The notes under the pieces are model-generated. The model was not told where the DNA came from and did no database searches. It worked only from the letters and a program-made list of their open reading frames with translations. A stretch of 64,000 nucleotides of DNA from Lithodes maja (lineage: Eukaryota > Arthropoda > Malacostraca > Decapoda > Lithodidae): assembly GCA_037953745.1 (NCBI GenBank), contig JBAKBP010003170.1, forward strand, positions 62,001-126,000. The letters are read 5' to 3'. Of this stretch, positions 22,302 through 32,409 are shown piece by piece; the first letter of the stretch is position 1; each line of letters begins with the position of its first letter. A program made the position numbers and the translations under genes.

Positions 22302-23858
22302 TGTAACACCGACCAGTGAGCGCGCCACGAGGGGTAGGCCTAATTCCCCCCTCCCCTCCCTCCTCAAGCGTGGGGAATCCTTTGTCGATCCCAGATTGAG
22401 AGAGCGAATGTGACGTCATGATTGCCGTTATGCTCGCTACGGGGCCGAGTATAAAAAGGGAGGTCTCGCCATTTTTAGATCAGAACTCATCAGGCAAAGC
22501 GACCTCTCATATCCCTTGCAACTATCCATATTCTTCCGACTGATGTGAACTTTCTCTACTCTCTGAACAGCCTATCTTCTACTCTTCTCGTCCCTTTTTT
22601 ACCAATGACCCTTTGGTGCAGATTTAGTCAGCCCAAAGTATTATCGCTTGAGTTCTCACGAGATAAGTGCCTGTTAGATAGCCTATTTTTGGAAGGGTTA
22701 ACTAGGAATAGGATTGATTGATGTTTGTTGCACTCGTATATGTATTTCCCTGTGTACTATTATTCATGTTCCTGTTTTCTGCTGGTTTAGGTAATGCTAG
22801 ACTGGGATAGGGTTCCTCGAGTTGTGATTTCCTATGAGTGCTAGGTTGGTTGAACCAGCACAATTGCAACGGAGACGTGGGAAGCCTAGGGGTCTTTTTG
22901 ATTGTGTACCGTGGGAGTTTAGCACTGTGTTGCGAGTGAGGCTTTTGCCTGTGCACCAACACTGTGCTATCTCATTTGCTTGACTTTGAGAGGATCGCCA
23001 GGAGAGAACCAGATACTAGTGATCTGGATCTCTCAAGAGAGCATCCCGTCAATTACCGTAATTTGGCCGCACAGTCTTAAGGACCTCGCTAGGCTACGAG
23101 CCGCTTGCTCAGCCATTGTCTCTTAACCTTAGATAATCCCAGCTAGACTTTGCTCGACCAGCAGATACAGCATAGTATTGAAGCTTCTCCTTATGTATAT
23201 TATTGTTTAAGCACTATTGATTTCATGTGTGGCACGCTTAGCTACTTCAGAGATTAGTGGCCCACGAGCACAATCTTAGTAGGCTATTGCCAGTGCATTG
23301 TCGGAGTACTTCTTCTTAATGTTTGCCATATCCTATTGCTTATTCTTATAATTCTTCTTATGTCAATTTAAAGCCTTTAATTACCAGTGAGTTATTCATT
23401 AAATTGCTGTTCAAAATCCGATACTTACTTCTTATGAGTATTCGAGAAGCATTCTAACTTATCAAAAGATTCCTTGCTTGATGCTCGAGGACTATTGTTT
23501 AACGTAACGTAATAGTGCCGATCCGAAGTAGAGGGTGGAGGACTTCTTAAGTTCTTAGTTCAAGGGTGGATTACTTCGGCTTCGGCCAACACTATTCTTT
23601 AGTGTTGTAGTACTTTCTTCTTTGTTTGATTGTTGACCAGACTAGATAACTCCCGTCTTGTTATTAGTCTGTTGTGTGAAACGCTAGTACCGAGTTCTTG
23701 TATACCCCGTTATAGCAGATAGAACTCTGGAGGGTAGTGGCGTTTTTTGTTCGGCTGGCAGTACTCTGGGGTTGGGATCGTGTGTTTCCGTTGTGGCAGC
23801 GAGCCATACTCGAGTCCTGTGTAAGAGCCCTAGTGTACCCGAGTGCCCGGTCGTAACA
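22302..23858 (+). repeat. Candidate long terminal repeat (about 1.56 kb)
   Basis: Starts TGTAACACCGACC and ends GGTCGTAACA, giving TG...CA termini with short inverted similarity. A primer-binding-site-like TGGCGACC follows at once at 23861. It contains a CRE-like TGACGTCA at 22411-22418 and a TATA box at 22450-22457. No second copy is in the window, so the boundaries rest on termini and context only. Confidence 0.5.
22450..22457 (+). promoter_or_regulatory. TATA box of the candidate LTR
   Basis: TATAAAAA in GC-richer surroundings, about 39 bases downstream of a CRE-like TGACGTCA. This is a plausible RNA polymerase II core promoter for the retroelement. Confidence 0.45.
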
Positions 23859-23860
23859 AA

Positions 23861-23872
23861 TGGCGACCTTGC
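23861..23872 (+). other. Candidate primer-binding site
   Basis: TGGCGACCTTGC directly follows the LTR candidate with two spacer bases. It starts with TGG, which pairs with a tRNA CCA end. Confidence 0.45.
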
Positions 23873-24071
23873 TTAGGATTTTGTGAACAGTATAATTTTT
23901 TGCAGAGTTGTACAACATTTGTTTGTTGGTACTTTAGCGTACATATTGAAGAATATTTTTTTTTTTAAGGCAATTAGGAGAGCATTTAAGAGACTCCAGT
24001 TAATTAGTAATTAGTGCTTACATAAGGGAGTTTAACACTTTTGTCTCGAGAATTTTTTGGTGAACTTCAGT

Positions 24072-24224
24072 ATGTCGGGCCCTAGTATTGACGAGGAGCG
24101 AGAGATGCTATTTGAGGAGGTGCCGTTAGTAACTAGTGAGGAGGATGCTAGATTTTTTGTGAGTAAGCAGTACCACGTGACGGAGGAGAGGCTGACTGGG
24201 GTGAATGTTTATGGCTTGCACTGA
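24072..24224 (+). pseudogene. Short ORF downstream of the LTR, possible gag N-terminus
   Basis: A 50-residue acidic ORF starting MSGPSIDEEREML and ending at TGA 24222-24224. It is in the position expected for the start of gag in the element primed at 23861. I recognise no domain. The element is cut by the assembly gap 100 bases further on. Confidence 0.3.
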
Positions 24225-24325
24225 TAGCCAAGGTTTCTGGGTCTATCCAATGTAGGAGGGGATGTCCAAGGGGGAGTCTGATTTCCTGGGTGTTGCGTGG
24301 GCGACATGGGGGTTTCGGGAGGAGA

Positions 24326-24525
24326 NNNNNNNNNNNNNNNNNNNNNNNNNNNNNNNNNNNNNNNNNNNNNNNNNNNNNNNNNNNNNNNNNNNNNNNNNNN
24401 NNNNNNNNNNNNNNNNNNNNNNNNNNNNNNNNNNNNNNNNNNNNNNNNNNNNNNNNNNNNNNNNNNNNNNNNNNNNNNNNNNNNNNNNNNNNNNNNNNNN
24501 NNNNNNNNNNNNNNNNNNNNNNNNN
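24326..24525. other. Assembly gap (200 N)
   Basis: Exactly 200 N characters, so probably a placeholder of unknown true length. The copia-like element is interrupted here, and ORFs spanning the N run are meaningless. Confidence 1.
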
Positions 24526-24705
24526 CCGTGTAAGGGTGTGGAGGATAGGAGACTGCGGATTGACATTGCTGTGTTGTGTGATATGTTGGAGCATGGAGAG
24601 GTTGCCGAGGTGGCTTGGGTGGATACGTCAGGACAGCTTGCTGATTGCCTCACCAAGAAAGGGGCATCTACCGAGCGACTGCGCGCTGCAGTCAGCCGGG
24701 ACTAG
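24526..24705 (+). pseudogene. Ty1/copia-like RNase H C-terminus
   Basis: Sixty codons ending at TAG 24703-24705. The motifs RLRIDIA and then QLADCLTKKGAS are typical of the last segment of a Ty1/copia polyprotein, where RNase H ends with an ADxLTK block. Everything upstream is in the gap or missing. It is likely the 3' end of the element whose LTR and primer site lie at 22302-23872, which is inference. Confidence 0.65.
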
Positions 24706-24756
24706 AATACCTGTCGAGAGGGCAGTCAATATGTATTTGGATACATAGTCGAGACC

Positions 24757-24860
24757 TGGGAAGAAAAGGACGGAAGTGTTGTTAACCGGGAAGAGAAGAA
24801 GAAGGACGGAAGTGTTGTTAACTAAGAAAAGAAGGACGAGAGTGTTGATGTGTGAACTGG
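24757..24860 (+). repeat. Purine-rich tandem repeat (about 3 units)
   Basis: Three repeats built on GAAGGACGGAAGTGTTG with G/A-rich spacers, immediately downstream of the copia-like coding end. This is where a polypurine tract and LTR start would be expected. Two TGACGTCAC sites follow at about 24878 and 24911. Confidence 0.5.
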
Positions 24861-24954
24861 TTTGAACGCGGCGCGCTATGACGTCACAAATTAGTGCGCC
24901 GTGTGGAGCGTGACGTCACAAAGATAGCCAGCGTGGGTCCGCAGCTGGCGGCCG

Positions 24955-25604
24955 TCAGTTATATACATACAGCCGGTGAATTAACTCTTGACAGATATGT
25001 TCTTCCCAACTATTTGAAAAAATTATAATATCATCCAGGTAAGATAAGCAAGTTCTCCATGTTAATCCCCTCAGTACTTCGTCCATGACTCTAGTAAATC
25101 TGGCTGGTCCATTACAAACTCCGAAAGGCAAGACCGTGAATTGATAGTTTGCCTTCGCTTGTGGCAAATGCGGTTTTCTGCTGGTCCTCTGACCTAACCG
25201 GTACTTGCCAGTATCCACTTTGTAGGTCTAGGGTAGAAAACCATGTTGACCCATTTAGTGATTCTAGCGAGTCATCAATACGAGGTAGGGGTTGCGCATC
25301 TTTGATGGTGACATCATTTAACTTTTTATAATCTACACAGAACCGAGTGGACCCATCTTTTTTTTTTTACCAGGACTACTGGAGATGACCATGGACTGTA
25401 GGATTCCACTACTATCCCCTGCTTGATCATCTCCTCTACTTGTTCCTTTTCCTTCTGTCTCATAATGGGATTTTGTCGCCTATAAGGTTGTCGAATAGGG
25501 GGCCCTTGAGTATGTATCTCGTGGGTGTGTCGGGTTCGGGCCGATCCGTGGTCCCCTTCATTTTGAACAAACACATCTCGGTAAGTCCAGAGCAATTCAT
25601 GTGA
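24955..25604 (-). pseudogene. Gypsy reverse transcriptase, broken
   Basis: The fingers part at 25326-25595 includes KEQVEEMIKQGIVVES and SPWSSPVVLVKKK, typical of the Ty3/gypsy RT start. The palm at 24955-25218 includes TVLPFGVCNGPARF and the catalytic YLDD box followed by IIIFS. A frameshift at an A/T run near 25360 and stops between the two parts prevent translation. The domain ends at the truncation point, before the thumb. Confidence 0.8.
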
Positions 25605-25614
25605 GGTAGTGGCT

Positions 25615-26003
25615 GGTGATGGGCTGGTCTATCAGAGTGAGAACTGAGCGATCTCTGCCATACCCATAGCTTACTCTGACTGTTCCTTTTACTTATATAT
25701 TTTCTAGATCTCAAGTGACGGCGTCTCTTCCGTGGATTGACCTCCCAATCTACCAAGATTGGAAGACAAAGCGTCACATTTTTCCTTTGTCCCTAAACTT
25801 TCTCTTCATAATTGCTGAGGGGCACAGGGCCCTGGGTGGGGCTTTGGTTTCCCGGGCATTTCCGCACCCTCCTCAGCTCCCCGCCACGGAGTGGCTTCGG
25901 TCACCCAGGCTTTATTGTGGTCGGCAGGGAGGTGCTCGGTTATGGCCTTGGCCTTGCTCAGGGCCTTGGGGCTGTTCGTCCAGGCAGCTTGGGGAACAAC
26001 AAC
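25615..26003 (-). mobile_element. Short retroposon R, copy 1, with (AAC)n tail
   Basis: 389 bases flanked by an 11-bp target duplication, AGGTAGTGGCT, at 25604-25614 and 26004-26014. It ends in AACAACAAC on the plus strand. The same roughly 415-bp family appears at 30268, about 41204 and 42924. Direct flanking duplications and a simple-repeat tail indicate target-primed reverse transcription. No protein is encoded, and no clear pol III A/B boxes were found. Confidence 0.8.
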
Positions 26004-26198
26004 AGGTAGTGGCTTGATCTGACGGTAATTGTTTCGGGATCTCAGGTAAGTTAGCGGGTCCGTTAGTTCCAACAGTGGTGGGTTGCGCGGGTGTAACTTG
26101 TCCTAACAGTTTCCCTTTTTGATAATTAATCGTGTCATCGCCAAAGTTAGCCAGAACTAATTTCCTCTGGTCGGTAGTAATAAAGGTGAGAGATATTC

Positions 26199-27503
26199 TC
26201 ACTTTATTTTGTGCATCAGGTTCAAAATCCTGGCAGTCATTCCCTGGGATTTAGGAATTTCTATCATTCTCCAAGATCTAGGGGGAATAGAGATTTTCCC
26301 TGTGGTAGCTACTATTTGGGGTCGTAGGGTGGTCGTTGTGTCTTTCGGCCCGCACTGTATAGTTACCCCCAACTGACTCATGAGATCTATTCCCAGATAT
26401 CCATCGACTATGCTATTTGACTTTCCTGATAGAACACAAAAATTGGTGGTGAATTTAATTCCCTTCCATTGTACCACCACCGTATTAGTTCTCCCTAGAA
26501 TTGTCAATGGTTGACCCCCGGCTCCTGACAACTGAATACTAGTTTGATTTAATGGCCCTATTTCTTTCTGACTATTCCTCACAAAATTCTCCAACAGACA
26601 ACTTCTGTTTGCCCCTGTATCAATTAACATGTTTGCGGCTTTCCCATTTATTACTATGGTTTCACAAGGCATTTGTCTCTCTAATATATTGACCGCACTA
26701 TATCGCCCTTCTATGTGAGGTTTTAAAGGAGCAGTTTCTCCCCCTTCCGGCATTGTGATTTTTGGCTGGGTTTCTGTCTCCCTGTATTCTACTGGAAGCA
26801 TTCCTCCCTGGGTTGGATCTGTCACCCATGGTAGGGGTCGATCACGTGGAGGTGGGGGCCTTGAGTTAAATCTAGGTGTTGGGGTTTGGGGACGGTTGGA
26901 ACAGTTCCTAGCTAGGTGTCCGGTTTGTCTGCATATAAAGCATCGGATCATTGTTCTCTGATACCCTTTGTTTGGGTTCTCCTCCTCCCCTTTCTCTTTC
27001 TCCTCTCTTAACTCTCTGGCTTCCATTATTTTCTTAATCACCTCCATGAGTTCCTTAGTGGTAGTCACTTCATGGATAATGCAGTGCCTTCTAACTTCCA
27101 CAGGACATGCTTGGATCATAATCTCTCTGATCTCCGTTTCCTGACTCTCTTGGTCCATGTGGGGGTACGCAAGTTTGACGTTTTTCGTGATCTCCCTCCT
27201 CAGGGTTCTCACGTTCTGGCCGTCTAATTTCATACTTTTTAGTTTGTCTCTGGCCTTCCTTGTGGAGGTTTCTCGGCCAAATTCTTCAATTAGAGCACTC
27301 CTAACTTCTGCCCATGACACTAGTCCCTCTAGACGTACTCTTACATCTTTCAGGGCCTTGCCTAAGTGTGCCTTTCCATAGGCGATCTTCTTTCCATCTT
27401 CTCCTAAGTCAAGTAGCGTGAACTGACATTCTAACTGTTCGATCCATAACTCGATTTCTTCTTTTCCCTCTTCCCATAACCTGAACGGTAATACTGCCGT
27501 CAT
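26199..27503 (-). pseudogene. Gypsy gag-protease polyprotein
   Basis: 434 residues, open. The N-terminal retroviral-type gag domain (about residues 1-170) is followed by a CCHC zinc knuckle, CFICRQTGHLARNC (about 188-201), a proline-rich linker, and an aspartic protease with LIDTGANRS near residue 300. The start at 27503 follows the primer site by about 48 bases. Its C-terminus is lost by a frameshift near 26200: the next part of the polyprotein is in another frame at 25912-26202. The element cannot be autonomous because RT is broken and integrase is missing. Confidence 0.8.
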
Positions 27504-27550
27504 TATGTCTGATCTGTTAGATAAATATACTCAATCTAAACAATTTGTCG

Positions 27551-27570
27551 AATCCCACTGCTTGCCACCA
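27551..27570 (-). other. Gypsy primer-binding site
   Basis: On the minus strand the sequence reads TGGTGGCAAGCAGTGGGATT, starting with the TGG that pairs with a tRNA CCA end. It lies three bases inside the presumed LTR end at 27574. Confidence 0.5.
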
Positions 27571-27573
27571 AAA

Positions 27574-28578
27574 TGTAGTACTTATTTTCTTATACCAAAT
27601 ATACTACTACGGTGGGGGATAATTCGACAGTCATTCAAAGGTTCGTATACTTTATTTAACAAAACTTACTACTACCCTAGTAACTATTTCTCTGTTCGGG
27701 TCGAAATGAGTTCAAGACACAGATTTAATATTTTCGTCGACCCACCATAGGTTGTACATTGGAACTCTAGAGCTCCCGTTACAACCTATTTGGATTCCCG
27801 CTATTCAGGTATTGACTCCCTTTGACTTCGATGGAGTGAGGAAGTACATGAACGAAGGCGGTGCTGGTTGGGGGGAGGGGCGTCGACTGACTGGGCACAG
27901 AGGTGCATGGGGGCGGTTCATTCGTGGCCACCCCTTCGGGGATCACGGCGTCAGGCAATAGATAGATAGATACATAGACTTCGATCCAAAGTCACGTTAC
28001 TAGTCTCTAAAATAATATAGTTTTACCGGGCCCTGCTGTGTCTATTCCAGAGACCAGGGCATTAATAAATCTAACCTTTATGTCCCTATATAGAACAAGA
28101 GATTTATCTCCAAAATAAGATAACTTTACTGGGCCCTACTGTCTTCTCAGAGACCCGGGCGTTACTACCTCTGACACTTTTAGGTTCTACAGTATATTCT
28201 CTTAACCCTATACAATATATCTACTCAAACGATCAGGGCGTTACTAAACTCTTAGGTTATATGTTCTCTTAACCCTGTTACCATTAATCATATGTTACAT
28301 ACAGTATATCACCTATTCAATAATAAAACTCAGTATACTAAGTGACTTAATATGATCAGTACCCCTACGAGAACAAGATTCACCACTTTAATCCTTTACA
28401 TAGATTCTGTGATTACATTATTCTCCTGGACTTAATGCTCGTAACGCTTACCACGAAACTGACCGAATATTCCTTCAAACAATATAGTTGATAATGTTTC
28501 CTTAACAACAAAAGATTTTGTAGATCATACGGACTAGTGTCCACCCTACCTGTTTCTCAACCTAAAGCTAATCTAATT
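27574..28578 (-). repeat. Probable gypsy LTR, left side of the BEL-1 insertion
   Basis: Non-coding AT-rich sequence immediately outside the gypsy primer site, ending ...TACTACA on the minus strand. Two related GGGCCCTNCTG blocks (about 28028 and 28134) suggest internal duplication. BEL-1 is inserted at its far side, so the LTR may continue after 40125. Its outer boundary was not located. Confidence 0.4.
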
Positions 28579-28583
28579 GCAAC

Positions 28584-29373
28584 TATCGTAAATACGATAG
28601 GCTATGACTCTTTTGTGATCCCGTATGTCTCTGTGACGTCACAGTCGCTCCTGCAGCACGACGTAGGACGAGTAGATCGTATATTATAAGATTGTAAATA
28701 AGTTAAGTTATAAAAGGCCTAATATGCTATTAAGCAATATTGCCATGGTCTTATGTAGTATATATGAATTTATCGTATACAGTATATTAATATAATTTAT
28801 CGTATACAGCAACCTAGATGCGGTACGATAATTTGGGCTCCTGGCGTTTGCCAAGGCAGCAAGGTGTGCCTCTGAGGAAGAGAGAGCAGAGCCTTCACGG
28901 ACACCGACCAGTTAACATCTATTTTCCGCCCTCAGTTGATCGCGCTTTTGTGCCTCTAATCACAATACACTGACAGCAATACAAACAGCTACACCATCAC
29001 GACGCTCTCATCGACGCCATGACTGACTGACAGATAAGCATAATATTCATGTCCATTCCCATGTAATCATTTATTCTTTCTTTCACTTGACTCAAGTCTC
29101 GGGACCGAAGTCTCGTTCCCCATTGTCCACCATATTGGGTAAACGTTCTCCCTTGCCTCATTGCCACGTGGAACTATTGGTGAGTTAATTCCTGGCTAAT
29201 ATTAACCCTTATAACCTTACCCTATATATGAATTTATTATGTGAGACCTTTGGATATAAATTAGCTTGATTCAGATTGAATTAAATTTAGATATGGAGTA
29301 GTTTTAATTTAGATTGATTTTATTTGATTCATTATGGCTTAGTAATATTAACTTCCATTGATAGTTTACCACA
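28584..29373 (+). repeat. BEL-1 5' LTR (790 bp)
   Basis: Starts TATCGTAAATACGATAG next to the GCAAC duplication and ends GTTTACCACA. It contains a CRE-type palindrome GTGACGTCAC at about 28633. It matches the 3' LTR (38839-40120, once the TTAA element there is set aside) and both LTRs of BEL-2. One TACAGTA insertion at 28778-28784 is absent from its 3' partner. Confidence 0.9.
28778..28784. other. TACAGTA excision-footprint-like insertion in BEL-1 5' LTR
   Basis: The 3' LTR of the same element has TA here; this LTR has TA-CAG-TA, a net gain of 5 bases. Confidence 0.75.
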
Positions 29374-29374
29374 T

Positions 29375-29392
29375 TGGTTCCCAGACCTCGGG
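29375..29392 (+). other. BEL-1 primer-binding site
   Basis: TGGTTCCCAGACCTCGGG begins one base after the LTR. The same position in BEL-2 (minus strand, about 57540-57557) reads TGGTGCCCAGACCCGGG, so the site has drifted slightly here. The tRNA was not identified. Confidence 0.65.
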
Positions 29393-29423
29393 AATTAGCT
29401 ACCAGTAAGGTATTTTTCAGGCA

Positions 29424-30125
29424 ATGAGCAAGGGATTAGCACAGGGATGCAGGAGCAAGGACCCCGGAGGGGTGGGGCTTGGTTATCTTCCTGTACCTCC
29501 GGCGCCGGAACCTCAGAGAATTGCAATAGTAGGGCATTCGTATGCCACTAGGCTAAGGGCAGCCGACAGAGGAGCCGAGTCGTATCGGGCGTCGGAGGGG
29601 GATAGGACATTCAAGCTGTCCTACTTCGGGGTACCTGGAGCCACCGTTGACACCCTGAAAGCCTCCCCACAGTGGGGGCAGGTGGTCCGTTATAGGCCAC
29701 ACATGATCTTTTTGTTCCTAGGTGGCAACGATATACGCCCCGATACCGTGCCCCGCGAATTAGCCAACGCCATCAAAGAGGTGGCGCTGGATCTGGAGCT
29801 TGAGTCCGGGGGGAGCTGCAAGATTGTGGCAATAGAGAGCCGGACTAGGGTCCGAGGTTTGTCAGCGGAGGAATATCACGCTATTAAGAACTCTGTTAAC
29901 CGCGCCCTGAGGTGTCGGCTAGTAGAGACGCAGCACCGCTTTGTGTCAATCACTCTCAGCACCCGGGACCTCGACCAGGATGGCGTCCACCTCGATTTGG
30001 ATACCAATCAAGTCCTGTATAATAAAATCGTAGGGCTAACGAAGCGTTGGTTAGAGAGGGACGCCGGGGTGATATCGTTGCACCTGCCTAAGTCCTGCAT
30101 CCCACCCATCATCTTTCCCCAATAA
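29424..30125 (+). CDS. SGNH/GDSL-hydrolase-like ORF inside BEL-1
   Basis: A complete 233-residue ORF lying between the primer site and gag, where BEL/Pao elements do not normally carry a gene. All four SGNH blocks can be seen: block I IVGHSYATR with the Ser nucleophile at about residue 39, block II VPGATVD (Gly 72), block III LFLGGNDIR (Asn 102), and block V DGVHLD (Asp 186, His 189). The fold is therefore an SGNH hydrolase, a family that includes esterases and lipases. The substrate is unknown. No signal peptide is evident. BEL-2 keeps only the first few codons and about 40 C-terminal ones (57372-57530), so the catalytic part is deleted there. The open frame in an otherwise damaged element suggests either recent arrival or chance survival. 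Confidence 0.8.
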   Translation: MSKGLAQGCRSKDPGGVGLGYLPVPPAPEPQRIAIVGHSYATRLRAADRGAESYRASEGDRTFKLSYFGVPGATVDTLKASPQWGQVVRYRPHMIFLFLGGNDIRPDTVPRELANAIKEVALDLELESGGSCKIVAIESRTRVRGLSAEEYHAIKNSVNRALRCRLVETQHRFVSITLSTRDLDQDGVHLDLDTNQVLYNKIVGLTKRWLERDAGVISLHLPKSCIPPIIFPQ

Positions 30126-30267
30126 TTTTCTTTTACATCTCAGACTTCCTGTGACATATGACCTGACCTAACATTTTGTCTTGTTCAATATGACCCTTTA
30201 GTAGGTATTGCTATTTTGTGTACTATTTTTTCTCCATAACATAGAAGTCCGCCGGTCGGCGTCTCTT

Positions 30268-30680
30268 GTTGTTGTTGTTGTGGTTCCCCAAGCTGCCTGG
30301 TCGAACAGCCCCAAGGCCCCGAGCAAGGCCAAGGCCATAACCGAGTGCCCCCACAGAACCCTCCCTGCCGACCACATTAAAGCCTGGGTGACCGAAGCCA
30401 CTCCATGGCGGGGAGCTGAGGAGGGTGCGGAAACGCCCGAGAAACCAAAGCCCCATCCAGGACCATGTGCCCCTCAGCAATTATGAAGAGAAAGTTGAGG
30501 GGCAAAGGAAAAATGTGACACTTTGGCTTCCAATCTTGGTAGATTGGGAGGTCAATCCACGGAAAAGACGCCGTCACTTGAGATCTAGAAAACATATAAG
30601 TAAAAGGAACAGTCAGAGTAAGCTATGGGTATGGCAGAGATCGCTCAGTTCTCACTCTGATAGACCAGCCCATCTCTTAA
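30268..30680 (-). mobile_element. Short retroposon R, copy 2
   Basis: Begins with GTTGTTGTT on the plus strand (tail) and is flanked by CGTCTCTT at 30260-30267 and 30681-30688. The empty site is visible in BEL-2 near 57230, where the flanks are joined with one copy of the duplication. It lies in the leader between the SGNH ORF and gag of BEL-1. Confidence 0.8.
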
Positions 30681-30756
30681 CGTCTCTTAACTAGACTACT
30701 ATTTTTCCGTTGTTTTTGTAACATTTAGATACATAGCCTATAGGCTTACATGCACA

Positions 30757-32409
30757 ATGAGTAAACAGGAAGAGACACCGTCGAGTGGGGTGCTGATCAA
30801 GGCCCCTAAAAATCAAAGGGCGGGACTTCGGGGAGTATTAAATAGGTTAATTGTGGACGTCAACACTTTCATCACTACTGCTAACCTCGAGGAATTGGAA
30901 GCTAGATTAGACAACGTCCAGGCTACCCACGGTCGTATTATGGCTCTGAGTGAGGTGATTGTGGCAGGCATGACAGAGGAGGAAGAGATAGTTACAGAGT
31001 GTGATAATCGCGCCCTCTATGATGAACCTGTCTTTAGAGCGAAGCACATATTATAGCGTGCTGTCGCAAGTAAGAAGGAAGGCGAGAATGAGGCCCATAG
31101 AAGGGCTGACCCAAAACACACTGTACACCTCCCAAAGCTCAATCTTCCTACATTTGGGAGCAAATTGACTGAGTGGTTAGCTTTTTGGGACGTATTTCGG
31201 TCTACAGTTTATGAATCCTCTTTGGATAATGTCCGCAAGTTTCACTACCTGAAGGGACAAATGGAAGGAGAGGCCTTACATTTGATAGAGGGTTTTGCGG
31301 TAGTGGGTGATAGTAATCTTGAGGCAGTACAATTATTAAAGTCCACATACGGGGATCAAGAGCAGTTGAAGATGGCCCATGTCGTTGCCTTGTTAAAGAT
31401 TGCAGAACCACAGTATAAGGTTGAGGAGTTAGCAAATTTTAGGGCAAATATGGAGTGCCATACTCGATCGCTAGACACCCTAGGGCTCACCACACAGGAA
31501 ATGATAGTCATTATCTTACGTCAGAAGCTTCCTATGGCAATACTTGACAAGGTTAGATCATTTGATCTGGGGGAGTTCAAAACTCAGTTCAGTAAGGAAA
31601 TTAGCAATCTACAGTTGAACAAAGGGAGAATGTATGTGTCGGGAGGGAGTGAGAATGTGGAGATGAGGGGAACTGTAAGCATGACAGTGGGGACTAAAGA
31701 AAAGAAAGAGGGTACGTATAAGAAACCTGCTCAGATTCTATGTAAACTATGTAACAACAAACATAAATGGAGTTTCTGTGTAAAATACCCAACAAATGAG
31801 ACAAAACTAGCACAGGCAAAAAGATTGAAGCTATGTGTAGGTTGTCTAAGTAAAGAACATGGTAAGCAGGGACAATGTACTGCTACATACTTAAGGCCCT
31901 GTCGCCACTGCAAAAGACATCACTTTGATAAGTTGTGTCCTACAGCAGATAAAGTCAAAGACGTCAAAACAGAGGGTACTACAACTTTGACACTAGGTAG
32001 CATGCAAGACACCACTATATTGCCCACAACACAGATTCCCATGGAAGGTAAAGACAGTAACAAAGTTTGTCGGGTACTTCTAGATCAAGGGTCTCAACGT
32101 TCCTTTATAAAGAGGTCCGTCTTAGTCGGACTGAAGCACCGAATCGTAGGGGCTGAGACTCTTCGATTGCAGGGCTTCACAGGGGTTACTGACAAACAAG
32201 ACTACGAGATAGCGGAGATTTCATATTTCTACCGTAAAAACCGGTACTTTATGACATGTATCGTAGTAGACACCCTACCAGAATATGTATCTGTAGGAGT
32301 GAAGAAGGTGGAACACGCATTACGTAGCAAAGGGGTTAACTTGTCAGATCCCATGGGAAATCAGAGTGAGGTGCATGTTCTACTTGTACAGTATTGGTGT
32401 GGATCATAA
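30757..32409 (+). pseudogene. BEL-1 gag and protease
   Basis: Gag starts at ATG 30757. A TAG at 31054-31056 replaces a CAG codon that is intact in BEL-2, and the frame then continues to 32409. A capsid-like helical region (about 31165-31620) is followed by Cys/His-rich knuckles (CKLCNNKHKWSFC, CVGC, CRHCKRHH) and a BEL-type aspartic protease with DQGSQRSF at about 32090. The usual BEL motif is D[ST]GS, and BEL-2 shares DQGS, so this is a family feature. A 10-bp insertion containing TACAGTA (32387-32393) shifts the frame at the end of the protease. Confidence 0.85.

Larger units (their letters stand above)
24950..27573 (-). mobile_element. Ty3/gypsy element on minus strand, 3' truncated
   Basis: Reading on the minus strand: primer site (27551-27570), gag-protease (26199-27503), linker, an inserted short retroposon, then RT fragments down to 24955, where it stops inside the RT palm. 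RNase H and integrase are absent. The frame is broken several times in RT. The protease region matches the plus-strand fragment at 21187-21960. Confidence 0.8.

Noticed and set aside
24148..24748. ORFs of 78-152 codons across 24262-24748
   Set aside because: They span the 200-N gap, so the translation is artificial; only the part after 24526 is informative.
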